Made by a program: the position numbers and the translations under genes
Assembly: GCA_037144355.1 (NCBI GenBank)
Contig: JBAWWY010000002.1
Coordinates: 1 to 64,000 of the forward strand
Reading direction: 5' to 3'
Source: JBAWWY01 sp037144355
GTDB taxonomy: Bacteria; Bacillota; Clostridia; Peptostreptococcales; Anaerovoracaceae
DNA length: 64,000 nucleotides
Shown: piece by piece, positions 16,683 to 24,348 of the stretch
Layout: the number at the start of each line of letters is the position of its first letter
Numbering within the stretch: position 1 is the stretch's first letter
Notes under the pieces: generated by a model
Told to the model about the DNA's origin: nothing
The model's database searches: none
What the model saw: the letters and a program-made list of their open reading frames with translations, nothing else

Positions 16683-17546
16683 TTAAACTGGTTTTAATTT
16701 TATTTCATTTAAAAGTGTAAATCCTAAAATCATCATACCACCAATTATCTGCAAAGGTCCAATTGCTTCGCTGAAAATAGTTATAGATACCAGCACTGCG
16801 ACTAATGGATCGATATAGCTTAGTATAGCTACTTCTTGCCCTCGCAAATCTTTCAAGGATGAAAAGTATAGAACATAAGCAAAACCAGTATGAACAAGGC
16901 CCAGTATTAAGAGGCTTGCTATTCCAATATTACCTATTTGCGCCAAATGTATGCCAGTTGTAGAAAATACATATGGGGCAAGAACAATAATTGCTGCAAA
17001 TATTTGGATGAGAGTTCTGTCTATCCCCGTAACTGTCCTAATAAATTTATTTAAAATTATTACTGTAGCATAAAGAACAGCCGCGCCCAGGCCAAAGCCA
17101 ATGCCCATTAGATTTCCCGCTGACTGGTTTAACCCTCCAATGCCAATTATGAAAAAGAGCCCAATTGTTGCCATTGTGAAACAAATTATCTGCTTGATAG
17201 TCAATTTTTCTCTAAAGATAACTGGACAGGCAACTGTTACAATCACTGGGGCGAAGTAATAACTCAAAGTTGCAATTGAAATCGTAGTGTATTTATACGC
17301 TTGAAAAAGCAAAATCCAGTTGAAGCCCATGGCAGCCCCTGAAATGAAAAGCAAGTGCAGATCTTTCTTTATATTTGGAAAGAAAATTTTCTTTTCCCAT
17401 GCAAGCTTGAAGACGGCAATGGCCAATGCGGCAATAATAGCTCTGAATAAAGCGATTTCTCCAGTTGGCAGCGGAATATTCTTGACGAAAATTGAAATGG
17501 TTCCAAAGATCATCATTGCTGAAACAATTTTTAGTTTTGGCCCCAT
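16683..17546 (-). CDS. EamA-family (DMT) transporter
   Basis: A 287-aa membrane protein of the drug/metabolite transporter superfamily with ten predicted hydrophobic helices arranged as two EamA repeats. The first includes TGEIALFRAIIAALAIAVF and the second VLYATVIILNKFIRTVTG and YFSSLKDLRGQEVAILSYID. Length is typical. These carriers export amino acids, purines or other metabolites; the substrate here cannot be predicted. It is the last gene before a 394-bp gene-free block with palindromic repeats. A second EamA protein is at 53700-54569. Confidence 0.85.
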   Translation of the reverse strand: MGPKLKIVSAMMIFGTISIFVKNIPLPTGEIALFRAIIAALAIAVFKLAWEKKIFFPNIKKDLHLLFISGAAMGFNWILLFQAYKYTTISIATLSYYFAPVIVTVACPVIFREKLTIKQIICFTMATIGLFFIIGIGGLNQSAGNLMGIGFGLGAAVLYATVIILNKFIRTVTGIDRTLIQIFAAIIVLAPYVFSTTGIHLAQIGNIGIASLLILGLVHTGFAYVLYFSSLKDLRGQEVAILSYIDPLVAVLVSITIFSEAIGPLQIIGGMMILGFTLLNEIKLKPV

Positions 17547-17567
17547 TTGTTATTCTCCATTTTGACA

Positions 17568-17651
17568 CATTAGCTCGCTTAATTTGTGAAGCGAATTGTT
17601 AGCGAACTTGCCCAAGGAAATCGCAAATTTTTAATTTGTAGATTTCTACTG
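17568..17651. repeat. Dispersed repeat family 1, inverted diverged copy
   Basis: Aligns over its first 55 positions without gaps to the reverse complement of the 1-55 unit, and the adjoining 28-29 bp match the linker there (ending ATTTGTAGATTTCTACTG). The stem 17572-17579/17601-17608 differs from the 1-55 stem at two pairs, and both differences are compensated. The second hairpin 17617-17622 with 17641-17646 is also kept. Confidence 0.85.
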
Positions 17652-17652
17652 C

Positions 17653-17674
17653 ACATTATAGCCGAAGGCGGGTC
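17653..17674. repeat. Fragment of palindromic repeat family 2
   Basis: 22 bp identical to 17882-17903, the centre of the family 2 unit at 17865-17916. It abuts the end of the family 1 copy with a one-base gap. Confidence 0.7.
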
Positions 17675-17732
17675 ACTTGACCGGGTCTAGAATTTTACTT
17701 CAAAAATTTGCCAAGGTACCGGCAGTTTAGTA

Positions 17733-17797
17733 GAAAACCATTGCAATAAACATATTAGTCCAAGCACGAAGTGCTGGACGGATTGCACTGGATTTCC
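17733..17797. repeat. Palindromic repeat family 2, unit A
   Basis: Nested stems: 17733-17738 with 17792-17797 (GAAAAC/ATTTCC with wobbles), TGCAAT/ATTGCA (17742-17747 with 17782-17787) and an apical GTCC-A-AGCAC/GTGCTGGAC hairpin (17758-17767 with 17771-17779) with a GAA loop. Same outline and flanking words as unit B, with compensatory stem changes. Confidence 0.75.
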
Positions 17798-17842
17798 GGA
17801 TGCTTCCCAACTTCAACATAGAACTTGAGAAGTTTAAAACAT

Positions 17843-17937
17843 AAAAAGGCTTTGGTATCCATGAGGAAACCATTGCGACATACATTATAGCCGAAGGCGG
17901 GTCGCACTGGGTTTCCGAAGAGATTACCAAAGCCTTT
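17843..17937 (-). terminator. leu operon terminator with a repeat in its loop
   Basis: On the minus strand a 13-bp stem AAAGGCTTTGGTA/TACCAAAGCCTTT (17937-17925 with 17857-17845) ends in a T-run, starting three bases after the leuB stop. The loop is 67 bases, far longer than usual, and contains family 2 repeat unit B. Confidence 0.8.
17865..17916. repeat. Palindromic repeat family 2, unit B
   Basis: Nested stems GGAAAC/GTTTCC (17865-17870 with 17911-17916), TGCGAC/GTCGCA (17874-17879 with 17901-17906) and GCC/GGC around GAA (17890-17892 with 17896-17898). It lies entirely inside the loop of the leu terminator. Confidence 0.78.
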
Positions 17938-17939
17938 AT

Positions 17940-19010
17940 TTATAGGGATTCGAGAATTCTTCTCCCAGCTTCCTTGGTCCCAATCAGTTTCATACCTGCG
18001 CTCATGATGTCACCTGTGCGGACACCCTGATCAAGGACTTTGCTGACCGCAGCTTCGATTGCATCTGCTTCCTTGAGAAGCCCGAAAGAGTAACGGAGCA
18101 TCATGGCCGCTGACAAGATTGTCGCCATTGGATTGGCCTTATCTTGTCCCGCTATGTCGGGGGCGCTTCCATGGACAGGCTCGTACATTCCAAAAGTGCC
18201 TTCTCCAAGGCTGGCTGATGGAAGCATTCCAATGGATCCAGTTATCATGCTGGCTTCATCGGATAGGATGTCTCCAAACATATTGCTAGTAACGATGACG
18301 TCGAACTGTTTTGGATTCCTTACCAATTGCATTGCTGCATTGTCCACATACATATGTGAAAGTTCAACTTCGGGGTAGTCTTTTGATACTTCTATAGCAA
18401 CTTTTCTCCAAAGTCTTGAGCTCTCAAGGATGTTAGCCTTGTCTACGCTCATAAGTTTTTTATTTCTCTTCATTGCTGTTTCAAATCCTACAATAGCAAT
18501 TCTTCTCACTTCAGATTCAGAATAAATCTCCACGTCAAAAGCTGACAAGCCTTTTTCTGTTTCCTTGTATCCCTTTTCGCCAAAATATATTCCCCCTGTT
18601 AATTCCCTTATTACAACAATATCCAAGCCGCCTTCAGTAAGCTCTTCTTTAAGAGGGCAAGCTCCTTTCAATTGGTCGAAAAGTATTGCAGGCCTGATGT
18701 TTGCAAATAATCCTAGTTCTTTTCTAAGCCCAAGCAAAGCTTGTTCCGGTCTTTGGTTCCCTGGAAGCGTATCCCATTTTTCTCCCCCAACTGCTCCAAG
18801 TAGCACTGCATCGCTGGCTTTGCATACTGCAAGTGTTTCAGCAGGAAGTGGAGTTCCGGTTGCATCTATTGCTGCTCCTCCGGCAAGCACTTTTGTAAAT
18901 TCAAACTTATGATTATATTTTTCTCCTATTTTATCAAGAACTTTCAGGGTTTCTTCAACTACATCTGGTCCGATACCGTCTCCGGAAACAACCGCTATTT
19001 TATAATCCAT
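17940..19010 (-). CDS. leuB: 3-isopropylmalate dehydrogenase
   Basis: A 356-aa LeuB, which oxidatively decarboxylates 3-isopropylmalate to 2-oxoisocaproate with NAD+. The protein shows the family's VSGDGIGPDVVEETLKVL start, the LLGAVGGEKWD loop, the substrate-binding RKELGLFANIRPA region with its arginines, and the metal-binding TSNMFGDILSDEASMITGSI block (aspartates near 225-250), followed by PVHGSAPDIAG. Length is normal. The ATG overlaps the leuD stop by one base (TAATG), so translation is coupled. Last gene of the leu operon, ending at the terminator with a repeat in its loop. It may also act on 3-methylmalate from the cimA branch. Confidence 0.95.
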   Translation of the reverse strand: MDYKIAVVSGDGIGPDVVEETLKVLDKIGEKYNHKFEFTKVLAGGAAIDATGTPLPAETLAVCKASDAVLLGAVGGEKWDTLPGNQRPEQALLGLRKELGLFANIRPAILFDQLKGACPLKEELTEGGLDIVVIRELTGGIYFGEKGYKETEKGLSAFDVEIYSESEVRRIAIVGFETAMKRNKKLMSVDKANILESSRLWRKVAIEVSKDYPEVELSHMYVDNAAMQLVRNPKQFDVIVTSNMFGDILSDEASMITGSIGMLPSASLGEGTFGMYEPVHGSAPDIAGQDKANPMATILSAAMMLRYSFGLLKEADAIEAAVSKVLDQGVRTGDIMSAGMKLIGTKEAGRRILESL

Positions 19011-19501
19011 TATTTCAAGTTCTCCTTTACGTAATTTACCAGTCCATCGGCGTCGATTATTTTTCTTATGAATTCTGGGAATGGTTCTGCTTGGTAAGTT
19101 TCATTTTTTGTTATATTCTTGATTTCTCCGGTTACAAAATTTACCTCAAGCTCATCCCCTGCATCCGTCCTCATTACCGCTTCCTCACATTCTAAAATTG
19201 GAAGACCAGTATTGAAGGCATTTCTATAGAAAATCCTAGCGAAGGTTGATGCGATTACACAGGAAACTCCGGAAGCCTTTATAGAAATTGGTGCGTGCTC
19301 TCTTGAAGAGCCACAGCCGAAATTCTTGATGGCTACTATTATGTCTCCTGGTCTTACTTTCTTAACGAAATCCATGTCTATATCTTCCATGCAGTGGCTG
19401 GCTAGCTCCGCAGGATCAGAGGTATTTAAATACCTGGCTGGAATTATTACATCTGTATCTACATTGTCTCCATATTTAAAAACTTTTCCCTTATTAATCA
19501 T
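19010..19501 (-). CDS. leuD: 3-isopropylmalate dehydratase small subunit
   Basis: A 163-aa small subunit of the isopropylmalate isomerase, which with LeuC converts 2- to 3-isopropylmalate and, in the citramalate route, (R)-citramalate to 3-methylmalate. The KYGDNVDTDVIIPARYLN start and the NFGCGSSREHAP substrate-recognition motif are intact. The short form is the LeuD2 type common in archaea and clostridia. It lies 17 bp after leuC and overlaps leuB by one base. A cytoplasmic heterodimer with LeuC is expected. Confidence 0.95.
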   Translation of the reverse strand: MINKGKVFKYGDNVDTDVIIPARYLNTSDPAELASHCMEDIDMDFVKKVRPGDIIVAIKNFGCGSSREHAPISIKASGVSCVIASTFARIFYRNAFNTGLPILECEEAVMRTDAGDELEVNFVTGEIKNITKNETYQAEPFPEFIRKIIDADGLVNYVKENLK

Positions 19502-19518
19502 TTGATTCTACCTCTCTC

Positions 19519-20781
19519 CTATTTAAGTTTTTCCGGGTCTGTTATTCTCCCAGTAATTGCTGAAGCTGCTGCAACAAGTGGACCAGATAGATAAACTTCT
19601 GATTCTGGATGTCCCATTCTCCCAACAAAGTTTCTGTTAGTAGTTGCGATTGCTCTTTCTCCTGCTGCCAAAATCCCCATGTGTCCGCCTAGGCAAGGCC
19701 CACAAGTTGGAGTTGAGAAGACTGCTCCAGCCTCTACGAATATCTGCGCAAGACCTTCATTAATACATTCCAAGTACACCTTTTGTGTCCCTGGGAATAT
19801 TATAACCCTGATATTCTTGGCAACCTGTCTACCTTTGAATATGGAAGCTGCCGCTCTCATATCTTCCATTCTTCCGTTTGTACATGATCCTATTACGACT
19901 TGGTCGATTTTCACATCGCCAACTTCATCGATGGTTCTTGTATTGTCTGGAAGATGGGGGAAAGCAACTGTAGGTCTGATTTCGCTTAGATTTATTTCGT
20001 AAACTACGTCATATTCCGCGTCTGCATCTGGCGCGAAAACTGTGTATGGCTTATTCCCAGTATTCTTAAGGAACGCTATAGTTCTTTCATCCACCATGAA
20101 AATTCCGTTTTTTGCTCCAGCTTCAATTGCCATATTGGCCATTGCAAGCCTGTCATCCATGCTCAGATTAATAAGTCCAGGACCCATGAATTCCATGGAT
20201 TTGTATAATGCTCCGTCTACTCCCAAAATCCCGATTATGTGGAGTATTACGTCTTTTCCGCTGACCCATTTGCTCATTTTCCCAGTCAGGTTGAACTTCA
20301 TTGCTGAAGGTACTTTAAACCAGGCTTTTCCCCTTGCCATTCCCGCTGCCATATCTGTTGAACCTATACCAGTGGCAAATGCTCCCAAAGCACCATACGT
20401 GCAAGTGTGTGAGTCGGCACCAATAATCAAGTCTCCCGCAACAACCAATCCCTTTTCTGGAAGCAGTACATGCTCAATGCCCATCTGCCCAACTTCAAAA
20501 TAATTTTCAATTTCATATTCTACTGAGAATTCTCTAATCTTTTTGCATTGTTCAGCTGCTTTAATATCCTTATTCGGTGTGAAATGGTCGGGCACTATTA
20601 CGACTTTTTTCTTGTCAAAGACTTCTTTCGCGCCCATTTTCTTGAATTCAATGATGGCAACCGGAGTTGTTACATCATTTCCAAGCACAATATCAAGATT
20701 TGCCTCGATAAATTGGCCTGCTTTTACTTCTGACAACCCAGCGTGAGCAGCTAGGATTTTTTGCGACATTGTCATTCCCAT
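19519..20781 (-). CDS. leuC: 3-isopropylmalate dehydratase large subunit
   Basis: A 420-aa aconitase-family large subunit that carries the catalytic [4Fe-4S] cluster. Cluster cysteines are seen in VIGSCTNGRMEDM and in TPTCGPCLGGHMG (two Cys, CxxC). GADSHTCTYGALGAFATGIG is the conserved active-site block. The 420-aa length fits the LeuC2/HacA subgroup rather than the 466-aa E. coli type, agreeing with the short LeuD. The ATG at 20781 has GGAGG eight bases upstream. It follows cimA by 15 bp. The enzyme probably serves both leucine and citramalate-derived isoleucine synthesis, since only one LeuCD pair is present here. Confidence 0.95.
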   Translation of the reverse strand: MGMTMSQKILAAHAGLSEVKAGQFIEANLDIVLGNDVTTPVAIIEFKKMGAKEVFDKKKVVIVPDHFTPNKDIKAAEQCKKIREFSVEYEIENYFEVGQMGIEHVLLPEKGLVVAGDLIIGADSHTCTYGALGAFATGIGSTDMAAGMARGKAWFKVPSAMKFNLTGKMSKWVSGKDVILHIIGILGVDGALYKSMEFMGPGLINLSMDDRLAMANMAIEAGAKNGIFMVDERTIAFLKNTGNKPYTVFAPDADAEYDVVYEINLSEIRPTVAFPHLPDNTRTIDEVGDVKIDQVVIGSCTNGRMEDMRAAASIFKGRQVAKNIRVIIFPGTQKVYLECINEGLAQIFVEAGAVFSTPTCGPCLGGHMGILAAGERAIATTNRNFVGRMGHPESEVYLSGPLVAAASAITGRITDPEKLK

Positions 20782-20796
20782 GATATTTTCCTCCTG

Positions 20797-22371
20797 TTAT
20801 TTGTTTTCTTCATCTTTTAGCAATTTATATTCTACTGAATCCATCAATGCCAGCATACTTGCTTCGATTATGTTTGTGGATACCCCTACTGTAGTCCAGT
20901 TGGAAGCTCCATCTGATGATTCAATCAGTACTCTTACTTTGGAAGCTGATGCTCCCGAATCTATTACCCTAACCTTGTAATCCACCAGTTTCATTTCCTT
21001 CAAGTTGGGATAAAAGACCTCAATAGCTTTTCTAAGCGCCTTATCCAAAGCATTTACTGGCCCATTCCCTTCACTTGCAGTAATTTCTTCCTGCCCGTCA
21101 ACCATAATCTTAATCATTGCAGATGCGCTTAATTCCTTGGATGATTCTGGATCCTCTTCAATAATTCTATAATATAGGACCTTGAAATAAGGCTTGTATT
21201 TCCCCAAATGCTTTCTAACCAGCATCTCAAAGGATGTTTCAGCTGCTTCAAACTGATATCCTTCATTTTCCATTTCTTTCAAAATGTTAACAAGCTCTTT
21301 TGCTTCTTTCGATCCTTTTGTTATGCTTCCATCAACCTTTTGCAGCATTTTCATTATTGCATTTTTACCTGAAACCTCGGACATAAGAAACGTCCTATGA
21401 TTTCCAACTAGTTCCGGTGTTATATGCTCGAACGATTTTGATGCTTTTGTCACTCCGTCGATATGCATTCCACCTTTGTGGGCAAATGCATTATTTCCCA
21501 CATATGGCATTGATGGGTTAAGCCTCATGTTGGTGATTTCAGCTAGATACCTTGCTGTATCTGTCAAGTTTGCCAGTTGTTCCTTAGGTATGCATTTAAT
21601 ATTCTTTTTAATCTGCAGGTTTGCGATTATGGTAGCCAGGTTTGCGTTGCCGCAGCGCTCGCCGATTCCGATGAAAGTTCCCTGCACATGGGTTGCCCCG
21701 GCTTTAACAGCCATTATTGAGTTGGCTTCCGCCATTCCCGTATCGTTATGACAATGTATGCCAATTTCCATCCCAAATTTTTCAACTACCAGTTTTGTCG
21801 TTTCATAAATATCGTCTGGGAATCCTCCACCGTTGGTATCGCAAAGCACCAGACAATCCGCTCCACCGTCTTTGGCTGCTTGAAGGGTTCTCAACGCGTA
21901 TTTCGAATTGCTTCTATAGCCGTCAAAGAAGTGTTCAGCATCGTATATTACTTCTTTCCCCTTGTCTTTGAAAAATTTCACTGTATCCTTGATCATGCCT
22001 AGATTTTCATCCAATGTTGTTTGAATAACATCGGTAACCTGAAAATCCCATGACTTGCCAAAGATAACCACGATTTCAGTTTCCGCCGAGAGAAGCATTA
22101 ATACATTTTCGTCTTCCGAAGCTTCAATTCCTTTTCTTCTTGTGCTTCCGAAAGCTGCAAGTTTGGTATTTTTTAGAGTCATGCCTTTTATTCTTTCGAA
22201 AAATTCCTTGTCTTTAATGTTTGATCCAGGATTCCCGGCTTCAACATATGCAACTCCAATTTCATCCAAAGCCTTCAGAATTTTAATCTTGTCCTCGATG
22301 GAAAATGATACATTTCTTGCTTGTGCGCCGTCCCTCAAGTAGGAATCAAATATTTTAACCGCTTTATTCAT
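20797..22371 (-). CDS. cimA: (R)-citramalate synthase
   Basis: A 524-aa enzyme condensing pyruvate and acetyl-CoA to citramalate, the first step of threonine-independent isoleucine synthesis. The DREAM-TIM barrel begins with IFDSYLRDGAQARNVSF, in which the RDG motif is conserved but the context differs from LeuA (RDGEQSPG); this signature and the length match the TIGR00977 citramalate synthase family. Metal histidines lie in GIHCHNDTGMAEAN. The C-terminal half contains the LeuA-type regulatory domain. ATG at 22371 with GGAGG. It lies 12 bp after leuA. Homocitrate or other acyl-CoA acceptors are less likely. Confidence 0.9.
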   Translation of the reverse strand: MNKAVKIFDSYLRDGAQARNVSFSIEDKIKILKALDEIGVAYVEAGNPGSNIKDKEFFERIKGMTLKNTKLAAFGSTRRKGIEASEDENVLMLLSAETEIVVIFGKSWDFQVTDVIQTTLDENLGMIKDTVKFFKDKGKEVIYDAEHFFDGYRSNSKYALRTLQAAKDGGADCLVLCDTNGGGFPDDIYETTKLVVEKFGMEIGIHCHNDTGMAEANSIMAVKAGATHVQGTFIGIGERCGNANLATIIANLQIKKNIKCIPKEQLANLTDTARYLAEITNMRLNPSMPYVGNNAFAHKGGMHIDGVTKASKSFEHITPELVGNHRTFLMSEVSGKNAIMKMLQKVDGSITKGSKEAKELVNILKEMENEGYQFEAAETSFEMLVRKHLGKYKPYFKVLYYRIIEEDPESSKELSASAMIKIMVDGQEEITASEGNGPVNALDKALRKAIEVFYPNLKEMKLVDYKVRVIDSGASASKVRVLIESSDGASNWTTVGVSTNIIEASMLALMDSVEYKLLKDEENK

Positions 22372-22383
22372 ACCTTTTCCTCC

Positions 22384-23913
22384 TTATATCTTTGCGTTTT
22401 GGTTTTCCATGTATATCATTTTATTCACAGCGTTTACATAAGCATATATACTTGCTTCTATTATGTCAGTACTTAGTCCTCTACCAGAATATATAATGCC
22501 ATCAGGTGCCTTTATTTTTACCAATGCATCACCAAGGGCATCCTGCCCTTCAGTCACGGATTCTATCTGGTAGTCCTCTAGCTGAAGTTCTTTCCCTACA
22601 ATCTTTTCAATTGCCTTGAATGCAGCATCTATAGGTCCATCTCCCCTGGCAACTCTTTCAATTCTCTTATCGTCCTTGACAAGCATAATTGTTGCAGTGG
22701 AAGTTATTGTGTTCCCGCTGGTTATTACGAAGCGTTCGGTAGTATAGGCCTTGGGAACTTGTACCGATTCCTTGGCTAGAATTGCTTCAATATCCTTGTC
22801 ATAGACTGTCTTCTTCTTATCCGCAATTGCCTTGAATTTAATGAAGGCGAATTCCATTTCCTCTTCAGTAACGTTATATCCAAGTTCGGCAATCTTGCTC
22901 TTGAAAGCGTGCTTTCCCGAGTGTTTGCCAAGAACCATGGAGTTAGTGTTCAGCCCAACGGACTCAGGTGTCATTATTTCATAAGTTTCTGAATTTTTCA
23001 GCATTCCATGCTGATGTATCCCTGATTCGTGGGCAAACGCATTTTCCCCTACTATAGCTTTATTTGGTTGAACCTTCACTCCGGTAATACTTGAAAGCAT
23101 CTGGGATGCCCTCATTATTTCCTTTGTTATTATTCTAGTATCGCAGTTTAATATGTCTTTTCTGGTGTGGAAAGCCATAACCACTTCTTCCATTGCGGAA
23201 TTTCCGGCTCTTTCTCCAATACCGTTTATTGTACACTCAACCTGCGAGGCTCCAGCGCTTACTCCAGCCAGTGAGTTGGCTACAGATAGACCCAAATCAT
23301 CATGGCAATGGACCGATATGTCTATCTTACCCAATTCTGGGCAATTTTCTCTAATTTTTGTAATAAAGTCATAATATTCAATTGGAGTTGTATATCCTAC
23401 AGTATCTGGAATATTTATTGTAGTTGCGCCGGCACCAATAACCGCTTTGAATATTTTTGCAAGAAACATTGGATCGCTCCTTGTTGCATCTTCAGCAGAG
23501 AATTCAATATCGGCGCAGTATTTCTTTGCATGCTTTACCATGGCTATGGCTCTTTCAAGTACTGCTTCAGGAGACATGTTCAATTTGTATTGCATATGTA
23601 TTGGGGATGTTGCAATAAAAGTATGAATCCTTGGAGCGCTCGCTCCTTTTATTGCTTCCCAAGCCCTGTCAATGTCGCTTTCAACCGTTCTTGCAAGGCT
23701 TGCAACAACTGATTCCTTTATAGTATCCGCAATAGCCTTGACCGCAGCGAAATCTCCCTGAGAAGAGGCGGCAAAACCAGCTTCAATAATATCCACTCTC
23801 ATCTTTTCCAGCTGCTTTGCAATCTCCAATTTTTCTTTCAGGTTCATGCTGCACCCTGGAGACTGCTCTCCGTCTCTCAATGTTGTGTCAAAGATCTTAA
23901 TCATTCTAGTCAT
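22384..23913 (-). CDS. leuA: 2-isopropylmalate synthase
   Basis: A 509-aa LeuA, which condenses 2-oxoisovalerate and acetyl-CoA as the first committed step of leucine synthesis. The catalytic DTTLRDGEQSPGCSM motif opens the protein, the metal-binding SVHCHDDLGLSVANSLAG block lies near residue 200, and the C-terminal allosteric domain (about 390-500, with GRGLSTDIIEASIYAYVNA) is present, so leucine feedback is expected. The ATG at 23913 has GGAGG eight bases upstream. It is the first gene of leuA-cimA-leuC-leuD-leuB, separated by about 120 bp from the T-box terminator. No ilv genes are in the window. Confidence 0.95.
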   Translation of the reverse strand: MTRMIKIFDTTLRDGEQSPGCSMNLKEKLEIAKQLEKMRVDIIEAGFAASSQGDFAAVKAIADTIKESVVASLARTVESDIDRAWEAIKGASAPRIHTFIATSPIHMQYKLNMSPEAVLERAIAMVKHAKKYCADIEFSAEDATRSDPMFLAKIFKAVIGAGATTINIPDTVGYTTPIEYYDFITKIRENCPELGKIDISVHCHDDLGLSVANSLAGVSAGASQVECTINGIGERAGNSAMEEVVMAFHTRKDILNCDTRIITKEIMRASQMLSSITGVKVQPNKAIVGENAFAHESGIHQHGMLKNSETYEIMTPESVGLNTNSMVLGKHSGKHAFKSKIAELGYNVTEEEMEFAFIKFKAIADKKKTVYDKDIEAILAKESVQVPKAYTTERFVITSGNTITSTATIMLVKDDKRIERVARGDGPIDAAFKAIEKIVGKELQLEDYQIESVTEGQDALGDALVKIKAPDGIIYSGRGLSTDIIEASIYAYVNAVNKMIYMENQNAKI

Positions 23914-24033
23914 TTTCTTTTCCTCCTTTTCTCAAATCGGCCATATAATGCCTCACGATAATATAACTGCGCTTGTTTTGATTCCCAAGTATTTTTTAGG
24001 AATGTTGCTTCTGCGCTATTTGCAAATTTATAC

Positions 24034-24290
24034 AAAAAAGCCCTGAAGCCATTGGCTTCAGGGACGATAATTCTACCGCGGTACCACCCTGATTACTGCC
24101 TGTAAGCAGTCTCTTTAGGTTCTAACAAACCTTGGACAATGATAACGGTGTCTGCCGTCATTCCTTACTTTCCTTGCGGTTTCTGGAATGATGCTCTGGA
24201 GCGAGATTTGTCTCTTCTTCGTATCGGCTTCCAGCACCCGCCGACTCTCTGTAACGATTTTTCAAAAACAAGAACTCCGTCATTGCATTT
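24034..24290 (-). promoter_or_regulatory. T-box riboswitch leader, probable tRNA-Leu(CUC) specifier
   Basis: On the minus strand the leader contains the T-box sequence GGGTGGTACCGCGG (24089-24076) followed by an intrinsic terminator, CCCTGAAGCC/GGCTTCAGGG plus T-run (24063-24034). Stem I lies at about 24290-24180. Its basal helix pairs GGAG with CTCC, and the triplet CTC (24205-24203), one base before that helix, is the likely specifier, fitting leucine. Uncharged tRNA-Leu would favour antitermination and expression of the leu operon. Confidence 0.9.
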
Positions 24291-24316
24291 ATTTCATATT
24301 TATTATAATTGTGGAT

Positions 24317-24345
24317 AGTATATAAAATAAAATTACCAATGTCAA
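24317..24345 (-). promoter_or_regulatory. Sigma-A promoter of the T-box/leu operon
   Basis: Minus strand: -35 TTGACA (24345-24340), 17-bp spacer, -10 TATACT (24322-24317). It begins only four bases beyond the end of the pentapeptide-repeat gene. Confidence 0.82.
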
Positions 24346-24348
24346 TAG

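Larger units (their letters stand above)
17547..17939. other. Gene-free block with two families of palindromic repeats
   Basis: This 393-bp block between the EamA transporter and leuB contains no credible gene. It holds one family 1 repeat copy (17568-17651), a fragment (17653-17674) and two units (17733-17797, 17865-17916) of a second palindromic family, and the leu-operon terminator (17843-17937). A 67-codon open frame across it covers only repeat sequence and has no ribosome binding site. Confidence 0.8.

Noticed and set aside
17623..17651. GTAGATTTCTAC-type words in the family 1 repeat resemble the 3' part of Cas12a crRNA repeats.
   Set aside because: The base order of the stem differs, repeats are not spaced by unique spacers and no cas gene is present.
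17727..17930. 67-codon minus-strand open frame after leuB.
   Set aside because: Made wholly of repeat and terminator sequence, no ribosome binding site and no recognisable protein.
23302..23712. 136-codon plus-strand open frame antisense to leuA.
   Set aside because: Shadow of a well-supported gene, with no ribosome binding site or recognisable motifs.
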